Assembly: GCA_027490195.1 (NCBI GenBank)
Contig: JAIXYN010000028.1
Span: forward strand, 1 to 64,000
Direction of reading: 5' to 3'
DNA length: 64,000 nucleotides
Source of the DNA: Verrucomicrobiaceae bacterium
GTDB lineage: Bacteria; Verrucomicrobiota; Verrucomicrobiia; Verrucomicrobiales; Verrucomicrobiaceae
Shown in pieces: positions 20,057-28,153 of this stretch (position 1 is its first letter; each line of letters opens with the position of its first letter). Position numbers and translations under genes: made by a program. The notes below the pieces were generated by a model that was not told the DNA's origin, searched no databases, and saw nothing but the letters and a program-made list of their open reading frames with translations.

Positions 20057-21475
20057 TCATTGCTTCGTCTGGCGCAGTTCCTTCGCCTTACCGCCGAAAT
20101 AGGGGTAGCGGTCCCACACGTTCGTCGCTGGATCGACGCGCGGATCGTTCGTCTCACGCATCCAGGCATCGGTGCTGTCGCTGAGCCCGGCTTTGACCTT
20201 CGCAAACCGGGGATCGGCGGCGAGGTTGACCCCTTGATCGGGGTCGTTCTTCACATCGTAGAGTTCCTCGGCAGGCCGTTTGCCAAAGCTGATCTCAAAC
20301 AGCGGCTTCACCGCCGGATCATTCGCATGCGTCATCAGGTAAAGCTTCGTGCGCGAACCATCAATGTCACCGTAAGGCCCCACGGCATGATAGAGCTGTG
20401 GATCGCCCGCCGGCCAGCGGTCCGGCCGCAGATTGCGCAGATATAAAAACTCCGCCGTGCGCACGCCACGCACGGGATAGCTCAGATCGCCCCGCCGCAC
20501 GTTCGCGTGCCGCTCACGCTCGATGAACACGCGGTCGCGCTTCACCGCCGGAGGTTCTCCCGTCAGCACATCGACCAAACTGTGCGCCGTCATCTCCGGC
20601 CACGGCTGGAGCCCGGCGATCTCCAGAAACGTCGGCGCGAAGTCGGTGAGCGAGACGAACGCATCGCTCACGCTGCCCGCCTTCACCCTGCCGGGCCAGC
20701 GTACCGCCAGCGGCACGTGCGTGCCTTCGTCATAGCAATGTGCGAGTCCGTGCGGCATCTGCCAGCCGTTATCGCTGGTGTGAATCACCACCGTGTTGTC
20801 CAGCTCGCCGTTCTTTTCCAGCAGCGCGAGGGCCTCACCAAACGCCTCGTCCATCAGCTCCACCTGCGCGAGATAGTCCGTGATCTCCTCGCGCACTTCA
20901 GGCACATCTGGCAATGCCTTCGGCACACGCACCTGCGCCGGATCAATGCCACGCGCCCTGCCAGTGCCGGCGCGCCAGCGGTTCAGTGAGGTGTGAGTCG
21001 ATCCGAACCAAAAGAAAAAGGGCTGCTTCTCCTTTCGCCCGGCCATGAAGGCGGAAAAGTCTTTGAACTCGGTGCCGGCTGGATTCAGGTCGCGGCCGAA
21101 ATCTTTGAAATTCCCCGGGGACCAGCCCTTGCCAGAGAATCCCACATGCCAGCCCGCCTGGCTCAGTGCATCGCCGAACACGCGAAATTTCCCCGGGAAC
21201 TTGCTCCACAAGCTCGCCGCATCCTCAAGCTGATGCGCCGCACGCCCGGTGACGATGCATGAGCGAGTGGGCGAGCACGACGGCACCGGGCAGAAGGCGT
21301 TCGTGAAACGCATGCCCTCGCGTGCCATGCGATCAAAGACGGGTGTGCGCACCGCCTTGTCACCATTCGCCGCAGCGTGCTCATAGGACCAGTTGTCGCC
21401 GATCAGCAGCAAAATGTTTGGCGCGGCATTCACCGCAGAACCTAGGATCAGCAGAGAGAGCAGCAGACGAATCAT
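20057..21475 (-). CDS. Secreted sulfatase (formylglycine type)
   Basis: A 472-residue sulfatase with a signal peptide (to about Ala18). The active-site motif is CSPTR with Cys67 converted to formylglycine by a separate maturase. The metal-binding start NILLLIGDNWS has Asp27, and HTSDNGWQMPHGLAH carries the second metal-ligand region. The C-terminus has the typical ELYDVKNDPDQGVNLA strand. It would hydrolyse sulfate esters of polysaccharides in the periplasm or outside. No formylglycine-generating enzyme is in the window. The substrate cannot be told from sequence. Confidence 0.93.
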   Translation of the reverse strand: MIRLLLSLLILGSAVNAAPNILLLIGDNWSYEHAAANGDKAVRTPVFDRMAREGMRFTNAFCPVPSCSPTRSCIVTGRAAHQLEDAASLWSKFPGKFRVFGDALSQAGWHVGFSGKGWSPGNFKDFGRDLNPAGTEFKDFSAFMAGRKEKQPFFFWFGSTHTSLNRWRAGTGRARGIDPAQVRVPKALPDVPEVREEITDYLAQVELMDEAFGEALALLEKNGELDNTVVIHTSDNGWQMPHGLAHCYDEGTHVPLAVRWPGRVKAGSVSDAFVSLTDFAPTFLEIAGLQPWPEMTAHSLVDVLTGEPPAVKRDRVFIERERHANVRRGDLSYPVRGVRTAEFLYLRNLRPDRWPAGDPQLYHAVGPYGDIDGSRTKLYLMTHANDPAVKPLFEISFGKRPAEELYDVKNDPDQGVNLAADPRFAKVKAGLSDSTDAWMRETNDPRVDPATNVWDRYPYFGGKAKELRQTKQ

Positions 21476-21574
21476 GCTTTACGAAACGGTGGTGATGGCC
21501 ACCGCCTCTCATTCCATTGCATCCCAACGGCAAGCCGCAGGGCAACAGGTGTCATCGCCTCGTATGGCCGGCTC

Positions 21575-22222
21575 TCAGCGCCAGGCCATGAATCGATAGG
21601 CCCCAAACGGATGACTGCTCACCCGTATCTGCCAAGGGGCATCCAGTGCGAGGGCTTCACGCAGCTCGTCGCCCTGAAATCCCGCACGAATGCTCGCCTG
21701 CATGTCATGGCGTTGCACATGATTGAGCTCCGCCAGCTCACAAAACAACCTGCCGGAGAGGCTGTGAATCCAGTGACGAGCAGGTTCGGCAGCAATGATC
21801 AACCGTGTCACAGGAGACAGGCGCGAACCCAGCAGACGGAGTTGTTCCGTGGTGAAATGATGCAGAAACAAATTCGCGATCACGATTTCTGTGTCTGGCA
21901 GCGCCTGTGCCAGTACATCACCGCGCGTCCATTGCGCCTCCACAGGCCAGAGCTGCGGCCTGGGTGCCAAATCAAAAGCATGCAGCGCCGCCTCAGAGCA
22001 ACAGCCTGCTTCCAAGAGCCGCAATGAAAGAGCTCCATCCCCCGCACCCAGCTCCGTGATGCGCCAACCGACTTCGCGATGACGGCGAACCATGCGCTCA
22101 ATCCAGCGATGATTGCCCATGATGCCGTTGACCTGCAGCATTTCCTCACGCGCGCGGATGGCGTCGGGGTCATCTGGCGGCAGCGTATCGAGAAGTTCAG
22201 GCTGGAAGGCACGCTCTTTCAT
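21575..22222 (-). CDS. Class I SAM-dependent methyltransferase of the polyketide operon
   Basis: A 215-residue protein with the SAM-binding motif I ITELGAGDGALSLRLLEAG (about residues 55-72), motif II HAFDLAP and motif IV-like DTEIVIANLFLHHF. The upstream ketosynthase ends only 9 bases before this start, so it is the last gene of the type III polyketide operon. An O- or C-methylation of the aromatic product is the simplest reading, by analogy with SrsB in the Streptomyces griseus phenolic-lipid cluster. The exact target is inferred from context. Confidence 0.82.
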   Translation of the reverse strand: MKERAFQPELLDTLPPDDPDAIRAREEMLQVNGIMGNHRWIERMVRRHREVGWRITELGAGDGALSLRLLEAGCCSEAALHAFDLAPRPQLWPVEAQWTRGDVLAQALPDTEIVIANLFLHHFTTEQLRLLGSRLSPVTRLIIAAEPARHWIHSLSGRLFCELAELNHVQRHDMQASIRAGFQGDELREALALDAPWQIRVSSHPFGAYRFMAWR

Positions 22223-22231
22223 GGCTTCAGA

Positions 22232-23500
22232 CTACCGGGGGCAAGGCTGCGAAAAAATCAGCGTCACATTCGAACCGCCGAAGCCACTGGAGTTGCTCAT
22301 CGCGACACGTGGGGCCTGATCGTTCGGACTGGTGAGGATGTCCACGCCTTCGCAGGCGGGATCTAGCTGCTGAATCTTCGCCGAAATCGGCATGAAGCCC
22401 TCCTTCAAGGCCAGGCAGCAGATGCCAGCCTCCAGAGCTCCCGCGAGACTAAGCCCGTGACCGGTCAGTGCCTTGGTGCTGCTGACCTTCGGTCTGACAT
22501 CACCGGTGAAGAGAGTTTTGAGCGCGCTCAGCTCGGCAATGTCGCCTGCGCTGGTCGCGGTGGCATGAGCATTGATGTAGTCGATCTCGGCGGCTTTCAG
22601 ATCAGCATCCTGCAGCGCTTGGGTCATGGCGCGTGCCAGTCCGCTGCCGCTGGGATCTGGTGCGACCACATCGTAGCCATCGGAGCCCTGGCCCCAGCCT
22701 GTGACCTCCGCGTAAACGGTGGCACCGCGTGCGGCGGCGTGTTCCGCATCTTCAAGCACGAGCGCCACACCGCCACCGGTGGTGATGAAGCCATCGCGGC
22801 CTGCATCAAACGGACGCGGTGCTAGGGCAGGGTCACTGTGCGAACTCAAGGCCCTCAGCGAAGCAAATGGCAAAACGGTGTGCAGCAGCTGGGCGTCTTC
22901 CGCACCGACCACGAACATGGTTTTCTGCCGCCCCATCCGGATCATGTCGCAGGCGTGCCCGAGGGCGTGTGAGGAAGAAGCGCAGGCGCTGTTGAACGCC
23001 AACGCGGCACCTTTGATTCCAAACAGGGCCGTGAGATTGAGGTGCAACGAATTCGGCATGCCGGAGATGACCACAGGCGCTGAAGTGCGGGCCGGCCCGC
23101 GTTTGATCACCGAATCCATCGCCAAATAGGTCATCCAAGGCGATCCTGCCGAGGCACAGTACAAGCCGGTCTGCGGATCCGAAACCTGCGTGGGTTCCAG
23201 TTTGGCATCAGCAATGGCCTCCTTCATGGCGGCGTAGGCAAACACGGCATTGGGAACCATCGTACGCAGTTGCGCACGGCTCAGCTTCACATGCTCGGGG
23301 AAGGTCCAGTCGAGCGGATCAGAGGTGGGGAATTCGAAGCCCTTCACCGTTCCTGCCAGCTTCACGCGGTCATTGGCAGCGGCCAGTTCTGGAACAAATT
23401 CAATGCCAGACCTGGCTTCGCGCAGGCTTTCCGTCACCGCAGCACGGTTGTTGCCGATGCTGGAGATGAATCCCAGCCCGGTGACGACCACGCGGTTCAT
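22232..23500 (-). CDS. Beta-ketoacyl-ACP synthase (FabF-like ketosynthase)
   Basis: A 422-residue condensing enzyme with the Cys-His-His triad: Cys173 in SACASSSHA, His312 in INAHATAT and His348 in TGHGLSLAG. The C-terminus SNSSGFGGSNVTLIF is typical of KAS II. The start overlaps the acyl carrier protein stop by 4 bases (23497-23500), giving translational coupling. With its own ACP it is likely to make or extend an acyl chain dedicated to this pathway, for example a starter for the type III synthase, rather than serve housekeeping fatty acid synthesis. That role is inference. Confidence 0.92.
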   Translation of the reverse strand: MNRVVVTGLGFISSIGNNRAAVTESLREARSGIEFVPELAAANDRVKLAGTVKGFEFPTSDPLDWTFPEHVKLSRAQLRTMVPNAVFAYAAMKEAIADAKLEPTQVSDPQTGLYCASAGSPWMTYLAMDSVIKRGPARTSAPVVISGMPNSLHLNLTALFGIKGAALAFNSACASSSHALGHACDMIRMGRQKTMFVVGAEDAQLLHTVLPFASLRALSSHSDPALAPRPFDAGRDGFITTGGGVALVLEDAEHAAARGATVYAEVTGWGQGSDGYDVVAPDPSGSGLARAMTQALQDADLKAAEIDYINAHATATSAGDIAELSALKTLFTGDVRPKVSSTKALTGHGLSLAGALEAGICCLALKEGFMPISAKIQQLDPACEGVDILTSPNDQAPRVAMSNSSGFGGSNVTLIFSQPCPR

Positions 23501-23892
23501 GAGTCGCTCGCGCCAAATTTGGAGCGGAGGAATGTCTTCAGATCTCCCAGAGTGGCGATGCCGCCCATCTCTTGCGTGGCGATGGTGAGGCCGAGGACTT
23601 CTTCCGCCGTCATCATGACTTCGATCATACCAAAGGAATCCATGCCAATGTCACCCATCAGCTTCATGTCATCGGTGACTGTGGCCATGCCATCAGGTCG
23701 TGGGTTGGCGGCATCACGTGCCAGCACACCGAGAATGATGGTCGGCAGCTCGTCGAGGTTCTTGGTTTCTTCAAAGCGTAAAGCGGCGGCGACCGTCTCC
23801 TCACTGCAACGTTTCAGGGATTTGGCTATTTCCTGTTTTCGGTCTTCGCTCACGGGCATGGCGGTGTTTAGTCCGTTATGTTGATGGTTCAA
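23497..23892 (-). CDS. Acyl carrier protein with N-terminal extension
   Basis: A 131-residue ACP-like protein. The phosphopantetheine site is Ser86 in GDIGMDSFGMIEVMMTAEE, with Phe replacing the usual Leu after DS. The first 45-50 residues are a charged helical extension absent from ordinary 75-85 residue ACPs. A downstream ATG at 23859 (MPVSEDRK) is an equally good start and gives 120 residues. It overlaps the ketosynthase gene by 4 bases, so the two proteins are probably made in balanced amounts and act as a pair. It carries acyl intermediates as thioesters after activation by a phosphopantetheinyl transferase encoded elsewhere. Confidence 0.85.
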   Translation of the reverse strand: MNHQHNGLNTAMPVSEDRKQEIAKSLKRCSEETVAAALRFEETKNLDELPTIILGVLARDAANPRPDGMATVTDDMKLMGDIGMDSFGMIEVMMTAEEVLGLTIATQEMGGIATLGDLKTFLRSKFGASDS

Positions 23893-24052
23893 TGCTTTTC
23901 AGTGCGGAAGGCACCTAGGGAGCCGTGGCAGCCATGGCTATTCACTCGATCGTGGAGTTAATCTAGGGTCTGCAGGCGATGAATGGCACGCTCTTTCGCT
24001 TTTCGTTCCGCCAAACTCCAGCCACCACGGGCTGCGCCTAGAGGACCTGAGT

Positions 24053-25249
24053 TCAGATCCGTTGCGGCGGCTGACTGGTCAAAGGAACCTGTTTGAGGGT
24101 GTTGAACGGGATCGTGAGCATCGCATAAAAAGAACCCATGTGTCTGGCGACGGGTTTCTGGCGGAGCAGGAACTTCAAGAGGACATCACGCAGCATCGAG
24201 AGCGCTTTGCCGCGCCAGGTGCCCAGCCACATGCCCCACTCGGCGCGAAAGATGGCTGCCTTAGCCGCCTTGCGCCGGAAACGGTTGTAGGCTGGCAGCA
24301 GTTGCAGCGGATCGGCCTGGCAAAGAATAGCCGCGAGGAACTCTGCGTCGGCAAAACCGGTGTTCATGCCCTGGCCGCCGATGGGGCTCATGCCGTGCGC
24401 GGCGTCACCACAGAGGATGATGCGCCCCTCGTAGTAGCGGTCACAGTTGAATTTACGCGGCGTGAAGGCGCTCTCACTGAGTTGATCGGCGGCGGGTACG
24501 TCCATGCCGGTGCGCCTTTTGATCAGTTCACTGACAAACCCCAGTGGCGGATGATCCAGATGCGTTTCAGTCTGCACAATCCAGCGCCGCTGGCCACCGG
24601 GCAGCGGAAAAGACTCCACCGCACCCGTCTCGGTGAAAAACAGGTGCGCCTCATCACCCAAACCGCTGCGGTCGATGAAATCGCCCATGGCAAAGTGGCA
24701 GTCATAGACATGACCCGGTGCCCGCATGCCGATGAACTCGCGCAGGCGACTGCGGCTGCCATCACAGGCGATCACGAAGCGTGCCGTGAGCGTACGTTCA
24801 CCAGTTTGCACACAGCAGTGATCCTCCAACTGCCTCACATCGCTGACTTCACATCCAGGCTCGAAGTGCTCCTGCCCCAGATGCTTCAGCAGCATCGCAA
24901 TGGTGGTGGCCTGCGGAAGTGAAAGAATGAAGCGGTGCGCGTCCGGAATCTCCCGAAACGAAACACAACCTAGCCGGCCACGCTGGCCATGGACTAGGCA
25001 GTCGCGCACCTGCACACCCCTGGCGACGAACTCGGCTGCGAGACCCAGCTTGTCCAGAATCTGCAATGAGGGTGGCGTGATGCCGATGGCCGCCGAGTAC
25101 GCCATGGGCTCTGTACGCCGCTCCAACACGCGGAGACGCAGTCCCTGCTGCTTCAGCAGACAGCCCAGCAACAATCCCACAGGCCCGCCACCCACGATGA
25201 TCACATCGTAGTCGGTCGCTCCTGCTGTACTATCAGTGACCGGTTTCAC
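24053..25249 (-). CDS. FAD-dependent aromatic hydroxylase/monooxygenase
   Basis: A 398-residue flavoprotein hydroxylase of the PHBH/UbiH fold. The dinucleotide motif is VIIVGGGPVGLLLG near the N-terminus, with RVLERR at the end of strand 2. The second FAD motif is ILCGDAAHGMSPIGGQGMN, and CDGSRSRLREF matches the DG motif. The start is taken as GTG at 25249 because it overlaps the type III PKS stop (25246-25248) in a GTGA arrangement and gives a normal N-terminus; longer frames upstream merely shadow the PKS gene. It probably hydroxylates the polyketide aromatic ring with NAD(P)H and O2, analogous to SrsC. A 160-base gap follows before the ACP gene. Confidence 0.88.
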   Translation of the reverse strand: MKPVTDSTAGATDYDVIIVGGGPVGLLLGCLLKQQGLRLRVLERRTEPMAYSAAIGITPPSLQILDKLGLAAEFVARGVQVRDCLVHGQRGRLGCVSFREIPDAHRFILSLPQATTIAMLLKHLGQEHFEPGCEVSDVRQLEDHCCVQTGERTLTARFVIACDGSRSRLREFIGMRAPGHVYDCHFAMGDFIDRSGLGDEAHLFFTETGAVESFPLPGGQRRWIVQTETHLDHPPLGFVSELIKRRTGMDVPAADQLSESAFTPRKFNCDRYYEGRIILCGDAAHGMSPIGGQGMNTGFADAEFLAAILCQADPLQLLPAYNRFRRKAAKAAIFRAEWGMWLGTWRGKALSMLRDVLLKFLLRQKPVARHMGSFYAMLTIPFNTLKQVPLTSQPPQRI

Positions 25250-26403
25250 GCCTCGACTTGTACCAGCACGGCAGGTTGAGCTTTCTGCGTCGTCGGTATC
25301 GCCGCGCCGCAGCGCTCCAGCACCGCCGTTTCCACCGTCAGCCCCGGGCCAAAGGCAATGGCACAGGTCGTGGCACGCTCCGTTTCCGCTTCTTCGAGGA
25401 AACCCTTGAGCACAAACATCACCGTCGGGCTGCTCATGTTGCCATAGTCGCGCAACACGCTCCGGGCCATGTCCAGCGCAGCCGCAGGCAGCGCTAGCTG
25501 CTCCTCGATCTGCTCTAAAATCGCCCGCCCTCCCGGATGCACCGCCCACTCGTCGATGTCCCCCAGCGCCAGCCCGCATTTGTCCAGGATCCCCCCGAGC
25601 ATCTCGCGGATGTTGCTACCGATCAGCTCCGGCACATAAGCCGAAAGCACCATGTTGAATCCGTGGTCGCCAATATCCCACGCCATGTGCGCCTCGCTGG
25701 AAGGCACCAGCGCCGACTGAAAGCCCTGGACCCGGTAATACGGCCGGTCATGCGCCGGCTCGCGGGCGCTGACGATGGCCGCCGCCGCGCCGTCCGCAAA
25801 AAGCGAATTGGCCACAATGCTCTCCGGTTTGCCGCTGACTTGCAGATGCAGCGAGCACAGCTCCAGACACATTACCAACACCACGGCCTGTGGATTCGCC
25901 TCACAAAACTGCGCCGCCATGCGCAGCGCCGGAAAGGCCGCATAGCAGCCCATGAACCCCACCGTGTACCGCTCCACGTTCTCATTCAGCCCCACCTCAC
26001 GGATGATGTGGTAGTCCGGCCCCGGATTCGCAAACCCCGTGCACGAAGCAAACACCACATGCGTGATGTCACTCTTCGCAAACTGCGGACACTCAGCCAG
26101 CGTCTTCTGCGCCAGCTTCACCGCCAGCTCGCGGGCGGCTTTGGCATACAGCGTATTGCGCTGCCCGGTGCTCGGCGAGTTCATCGTACCATCCGGCAGC
26201 GTGTGAAACAATTCGCCGTCGTCCTTCATGAAGTCGCCGCACGCGCTGTACCGCGTCTCGATCCCCGTGCGCTCGTAGATCATTTCGATCATGCGTTTGG
26301 CCCGCGGCTCGGACACCCAGTTCTTCATGCGCTCACGCGAGAACTCATTGGTGTAAATGAACTCCGGCGTCTCCGTGGAGATGTGATGAATGTAAGCGGG
26401 CAT
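25246..26403 (-). CDS. Type III polyketide synthase (chalcone synthase-like)
   Basis: A 385-residue homodimeric ketosynthase of the chalcone/stilbene synthase superfamily. The triad is Cys153 in GFMGCYAAFPALR, His289 in WAVHPGGRAIL and Asn322 in DYGNMSSPTVMF. Such enzymes extend an acyl starter with malonyl-CoA and cyclise it to resorcinols, pyrones or related rings. The neighbouring hydroxylase and methyltransferase match the SrsA-B-C logic for alkylresorcinol and alkylquinone lipids. It lies 2 bases after the YceI gene and overlaps the hydroxylase start, so the cluster is one tight transcript. The starter could be acyl-CoA or an acyl chain from the local ketosynthase and ACP. Confidence 0.95.
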   Translation of the reverse strand: MPAYIHHISTETPEFIYTNEFSRERMKNWVSEPRAKRMIEMIYERTGIETRYSACGDFMKDDGELFHTLPDGTMNSPSTGQRNTLYAKAARELAVKLAQKTLAECPQFAKSDITHVVFASCTGFANPGPDYHIIREVGLNENVERYTVGFMGCYAAFPALRMAAQFCEANPQAVVLVMCLELCSLHLQVSGKPESIVANSLFADGAAAAIVSAREPAHDRPYYRVQGFQSALVPSSEAHMAWDIGDHGFNMVLSAYVPELIGSNIREMLGGILDKCGLALGDIDEWAVHPGGRAILEQIEEQLALPAAALDMARSVLRDYGNMSSPTVMFVLKGFLEEAETERATTCAIAFGPGLTVETAVLERCGAAIPTTQKAQPAVLVQVEA

Positions 26404-26405
26404 GA

Positions 26406-26993
26406 TCAGGAAGGATTGCGTTTCAGGGAGACGGCAGCATGCACCTTGATCGTATCACCCACACGGAGGAACAACAGCACAGAGGGGACCTTGATGTCGC
26501 TCTTTTTGAGTGAGAGATCGAAGTCGAGTTCGAAGGTAGCCTTGTCGCCCTGCTGTTTCCAGTGGCTGATCCGGCCCGTGATCGTCTGCGTTTTACCCAG
26601 CATCGTGAGTTTCAAGGGCAGCGTGGCAGGCTTCGAATCTCCCTGCCGGATGGCAGAGAAGGGCGCGTCGATGACGCCGGTGATGAGCGGATGGGCCGTG
26701 GCCTGCATGGCCTTGAGCATGTTTTCATCACGCTTCGCCTCGGCGGTGTCCATTTTCGCCACTTCGACGGTCACGGCCGCCACCACCCGTGTGGGATTTC
26801 CGGCGGCATCGGTGGTAACCTTGGTGACAAAAGGTTTCGTGGCCACCTTGCCACCCCAATCATGCAGGGTGGAGGTGCCGTCGAAGGAGATCTGGCTGGT
26901 GCCAGACCAATGAGTGGTGTCAGCCAGGGCATTGCCAAGCAGCGCCATGCAGACGAACGATGAAAGCCGGAAGATCATGGCGGTTCGCATCAT
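26406..26993 (-). CDS. YceI-family periplasmic lipid-binding protein
   Basis: A YceI-like lipocalin-fold protein of about 195 residues with a signal peptide ending near ALA. Family features are WSGTSQISFDGTSTLHDWGG, an AKRDENMLKAM segment and LTMLGKTQTITGR. ATG 26993 or 26990 is likely; a GTG at 27005 is less so. A characterised YceI homologue binds polyisoprenoid, and the fold encloses a hydrophobic tunnel. As first gene of the polyketide operon, only 2 bases from the PKS gene, it may carry the phenolic lipid or quinone product across the periplasm. That link is inference from linkage. Confidence 0.88.
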   Translation of the reverse strand: MMRTAMIFRLSSFVCMALLGNALADTTHWSGTSQISFDGTSTLHDWGGKVATKPFVTKVTTDAAGNPTRVVAAVTVEVAKMDTAEAKRDENMLKAMQATAHPLITGVIDAPFSAIRQGDSKPATLPLKLTMLGKTQTITGRISHWKQQGDKATFELDFDLSLKKSDIKVPSVLLFLRVGDTIKVHAAVSLKRNPS

Positions 26994-27065
26994 TACGCAG
27001 CCCACCGGGATAAAAACGTGCTTTCCGATTTAAAAATGATCTTCTCCTCTTCCGGCTTGTCCGCA

Positions 27066-27290
27066 TCATTCCTTCGTGAATGACATTCCAAAGCATGCTG
27101 CTAACGATTTGCCATGCCCTCCCCCTGCCGCTGGAAATCCCTCGCCTTGCGCCTTTGGCGCATCGCGCTGCTGGCGCTGGCGGTCCTTGCCATTCGGCGC
27201 CTCAAACACCGCAGGCATGATCGAAGTCGCGGTGCCCGCGTAGGCCAGCAGCAGCAGCAGAACGACCATCAGGCTGCGGAAACGTTTCAT
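27066..27290 (-). CDS. Possible small secreted protein, antisense to the duplicated gene start
   Basis: A 74-residue frame starting at ATG 27290 with a good signal-peptide look (MKRFRSLMVVLLLLLAYAGT). The downstream 40 residues (PNGKDRQRQQRDAPKAQGEG) are the antisense of the duplicated fragment at 27114-27203 and have no protein character. Possibly a real short gene whose 3' part was replaced when the island boundary formed. No homologue recognised. Confidence 0.3.
   Translation of the reverse strand: MKRFRSLMVVLLLLLAYAGTATSIMPAVFEAPNGKDRQRQQRDAPKAQGEGFPAAGGGHGKSLAACFGMSFTKE
27114..27203 (+). pseudogene. Displaced 5' end of the NosR-like gene (left boundary of island)
   Basis: From ATG 27114 the frame reads MP....W.SLALRLWRIALL and on to LAVLAIRR. 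This matches the start of the NosR-like gene at 31448, with the initiator Met, W and SLALRLWRI at identical spacing and strong nucleotide identity over about 65 bases. The similarity ends after the RR codons (about 27203 against 31537), and the frame then runs into unrelated sequence. It is best read as one of two direct copies of a gene start, here without its body. Confidence 0.7.
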
Positions 27291-27483
27291 GCAAAAACCA
27301 AATCACTCTGCGTCAGAACCCCCGCAATTCCACACCCCACCCACCCTTCAACCTTTTCCACCCTTCCCACTCTGATGCACGTGATACTCAATCTCATTGG
27401 TTACCATATCCAGCGCCATCATGATGCGACGATCCCTGCCACAGTCTTTGCAAAATTGCCGTCCGCTCTGTAATATCACGACC

Positions 27484-27711
27484 ATGAGCACTGACCGCAT
27501 CACCCTTGATCCCGCCGTCATGTCGGGAAAGCCCTGCATCCGCGGCCTCCGCGTCACTGCTGCAAACATCCTCCGCCAGCTCGCCAATCACCGCACGCCC
27601 GAGCAGATCCTCGCGGCCTATCCCTACCTCGAGGCAGCGGACATCGACGCCTGTCTGACCTATGCCGCTTTGCGGGTGGATGATGAAGAGCTCGTCATGG
27701 CCGCCGCATGA
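27484..27711 (+). CDS. DUF433 antitoxin
   Basis: A 75-residue DUF433 protein: DRITLDPAVMSGKPCIRGLRVTAANIL is the family signature, a small winged-helix antitoxin usually paired with a DUF5615 PIN-like toxin. ATG 27484 is chosen because the family begins at this point; upstream in-frame codons add non-family sequence. The partner toxin frame overlaps its last 4 bases but is cut short (27708-27821), so the antitoxin is now effectively orphaned. Confidence 0.88.
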   Translation: MSTDRITLDPAVMSGKPCIRGLRVTAANILRQLANHRTPEQILAAYPYLEAADIDACLTYAALRVDDEELVMAAA

Positions 27712-27821
27712 AGCTGCTGGTGGACATGAATCTGAGTCCGGACTGGGTGCCGCTGCTCGTCTCCTTCGATACACAGTGTAACAGCGTGGAGATCAGGCCG
27801 CAGCCTGCGCGCAGGGCTTGA
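27708..27821 (+). pseudogene. Truncated DUF5615-type PIN-like toxin
   Basis: The frame starts at ATG 27708, overlapping the DUF433 antitoxin stop in the usual ATGA fashion, and reads MKLLVDMNLSPDWVPLLVS. That is the canonical DUF5615 start with the first acidic active-site residue (Asp6). After about 20 residues similarity ends and a stop follows at 27819-27821; full proteins are about 110 residues. The convergent higA-like gene begins its 3' end inside it (27793), so the toxin was probably cut off when that gene arrived. Confidence 0.8.
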
Positions 27822-28092
27822 TGCGTTTTAACTCGAGACGCATCTCGGTCTCGGTCATCTGGCGGTCATAGCTGCCTTGCAAATTCATCCAGACCTCGGC
27901 AGGCCACGCAAAATACCGAGACAGCCGAAGAGCCGTGTCCTCGGTGATGGAACGCTTGCCCTTCACGATTTCATTGATTCGACGGGGCGGGACACCAATA
28001 TCATGTGCCAGCCGGTATTCCGACAGGCCCTGCGGCACGAGGAAATCCTCACGGAGCACTTCGCCCGGATGAATAGGAGCATGTTTCTTCAT
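27793..28092 (-). CDS. higA: HigA-family antitoxin (XRE helix-turn-helix)
   Basis: A 99-residue antitoxin: HPGEVLREDFLVPQGLSEYRLAHDIGVPPRRINEIVKGKR is the HigA/VapI-type signature, with the helix-turn-helix around residues 22-47. HigA represses its operon and neutralises the HigB ribonuclease. HigB normally lies immediately upstream on the same strand. I find no HigB-like frame at 28093-28500, so this copy looks like an orphan. Its 3' end overlaps the truncated DUF5615 toxin on the other strand. Confidence 0.88.
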   Translation of the reverse strand: MKKHAPIHPGEVLREDFLVPQGLSEYRLAHDIGVPPRRINEIVKGKRSITEDTALRLSRYFAWPAEVWMNLQGSYDRQMTETEMRLELKRIKPCAQAAA

Positions 28093-28153
28093 GGTTTGGA
28101 GAAGACTTCGATTTCACCCGATACGCCGCAACCGTCCCGTTATTATCTCCATT

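Noticed and set aside
25250-25579. Longer N-terminus for the FAD hydroxylase
   Set aside because: The extra residues are Gly/Ala/Arg-rich, overlap the PKS coding region in another frame, and precede a perfect FAD-binding start.
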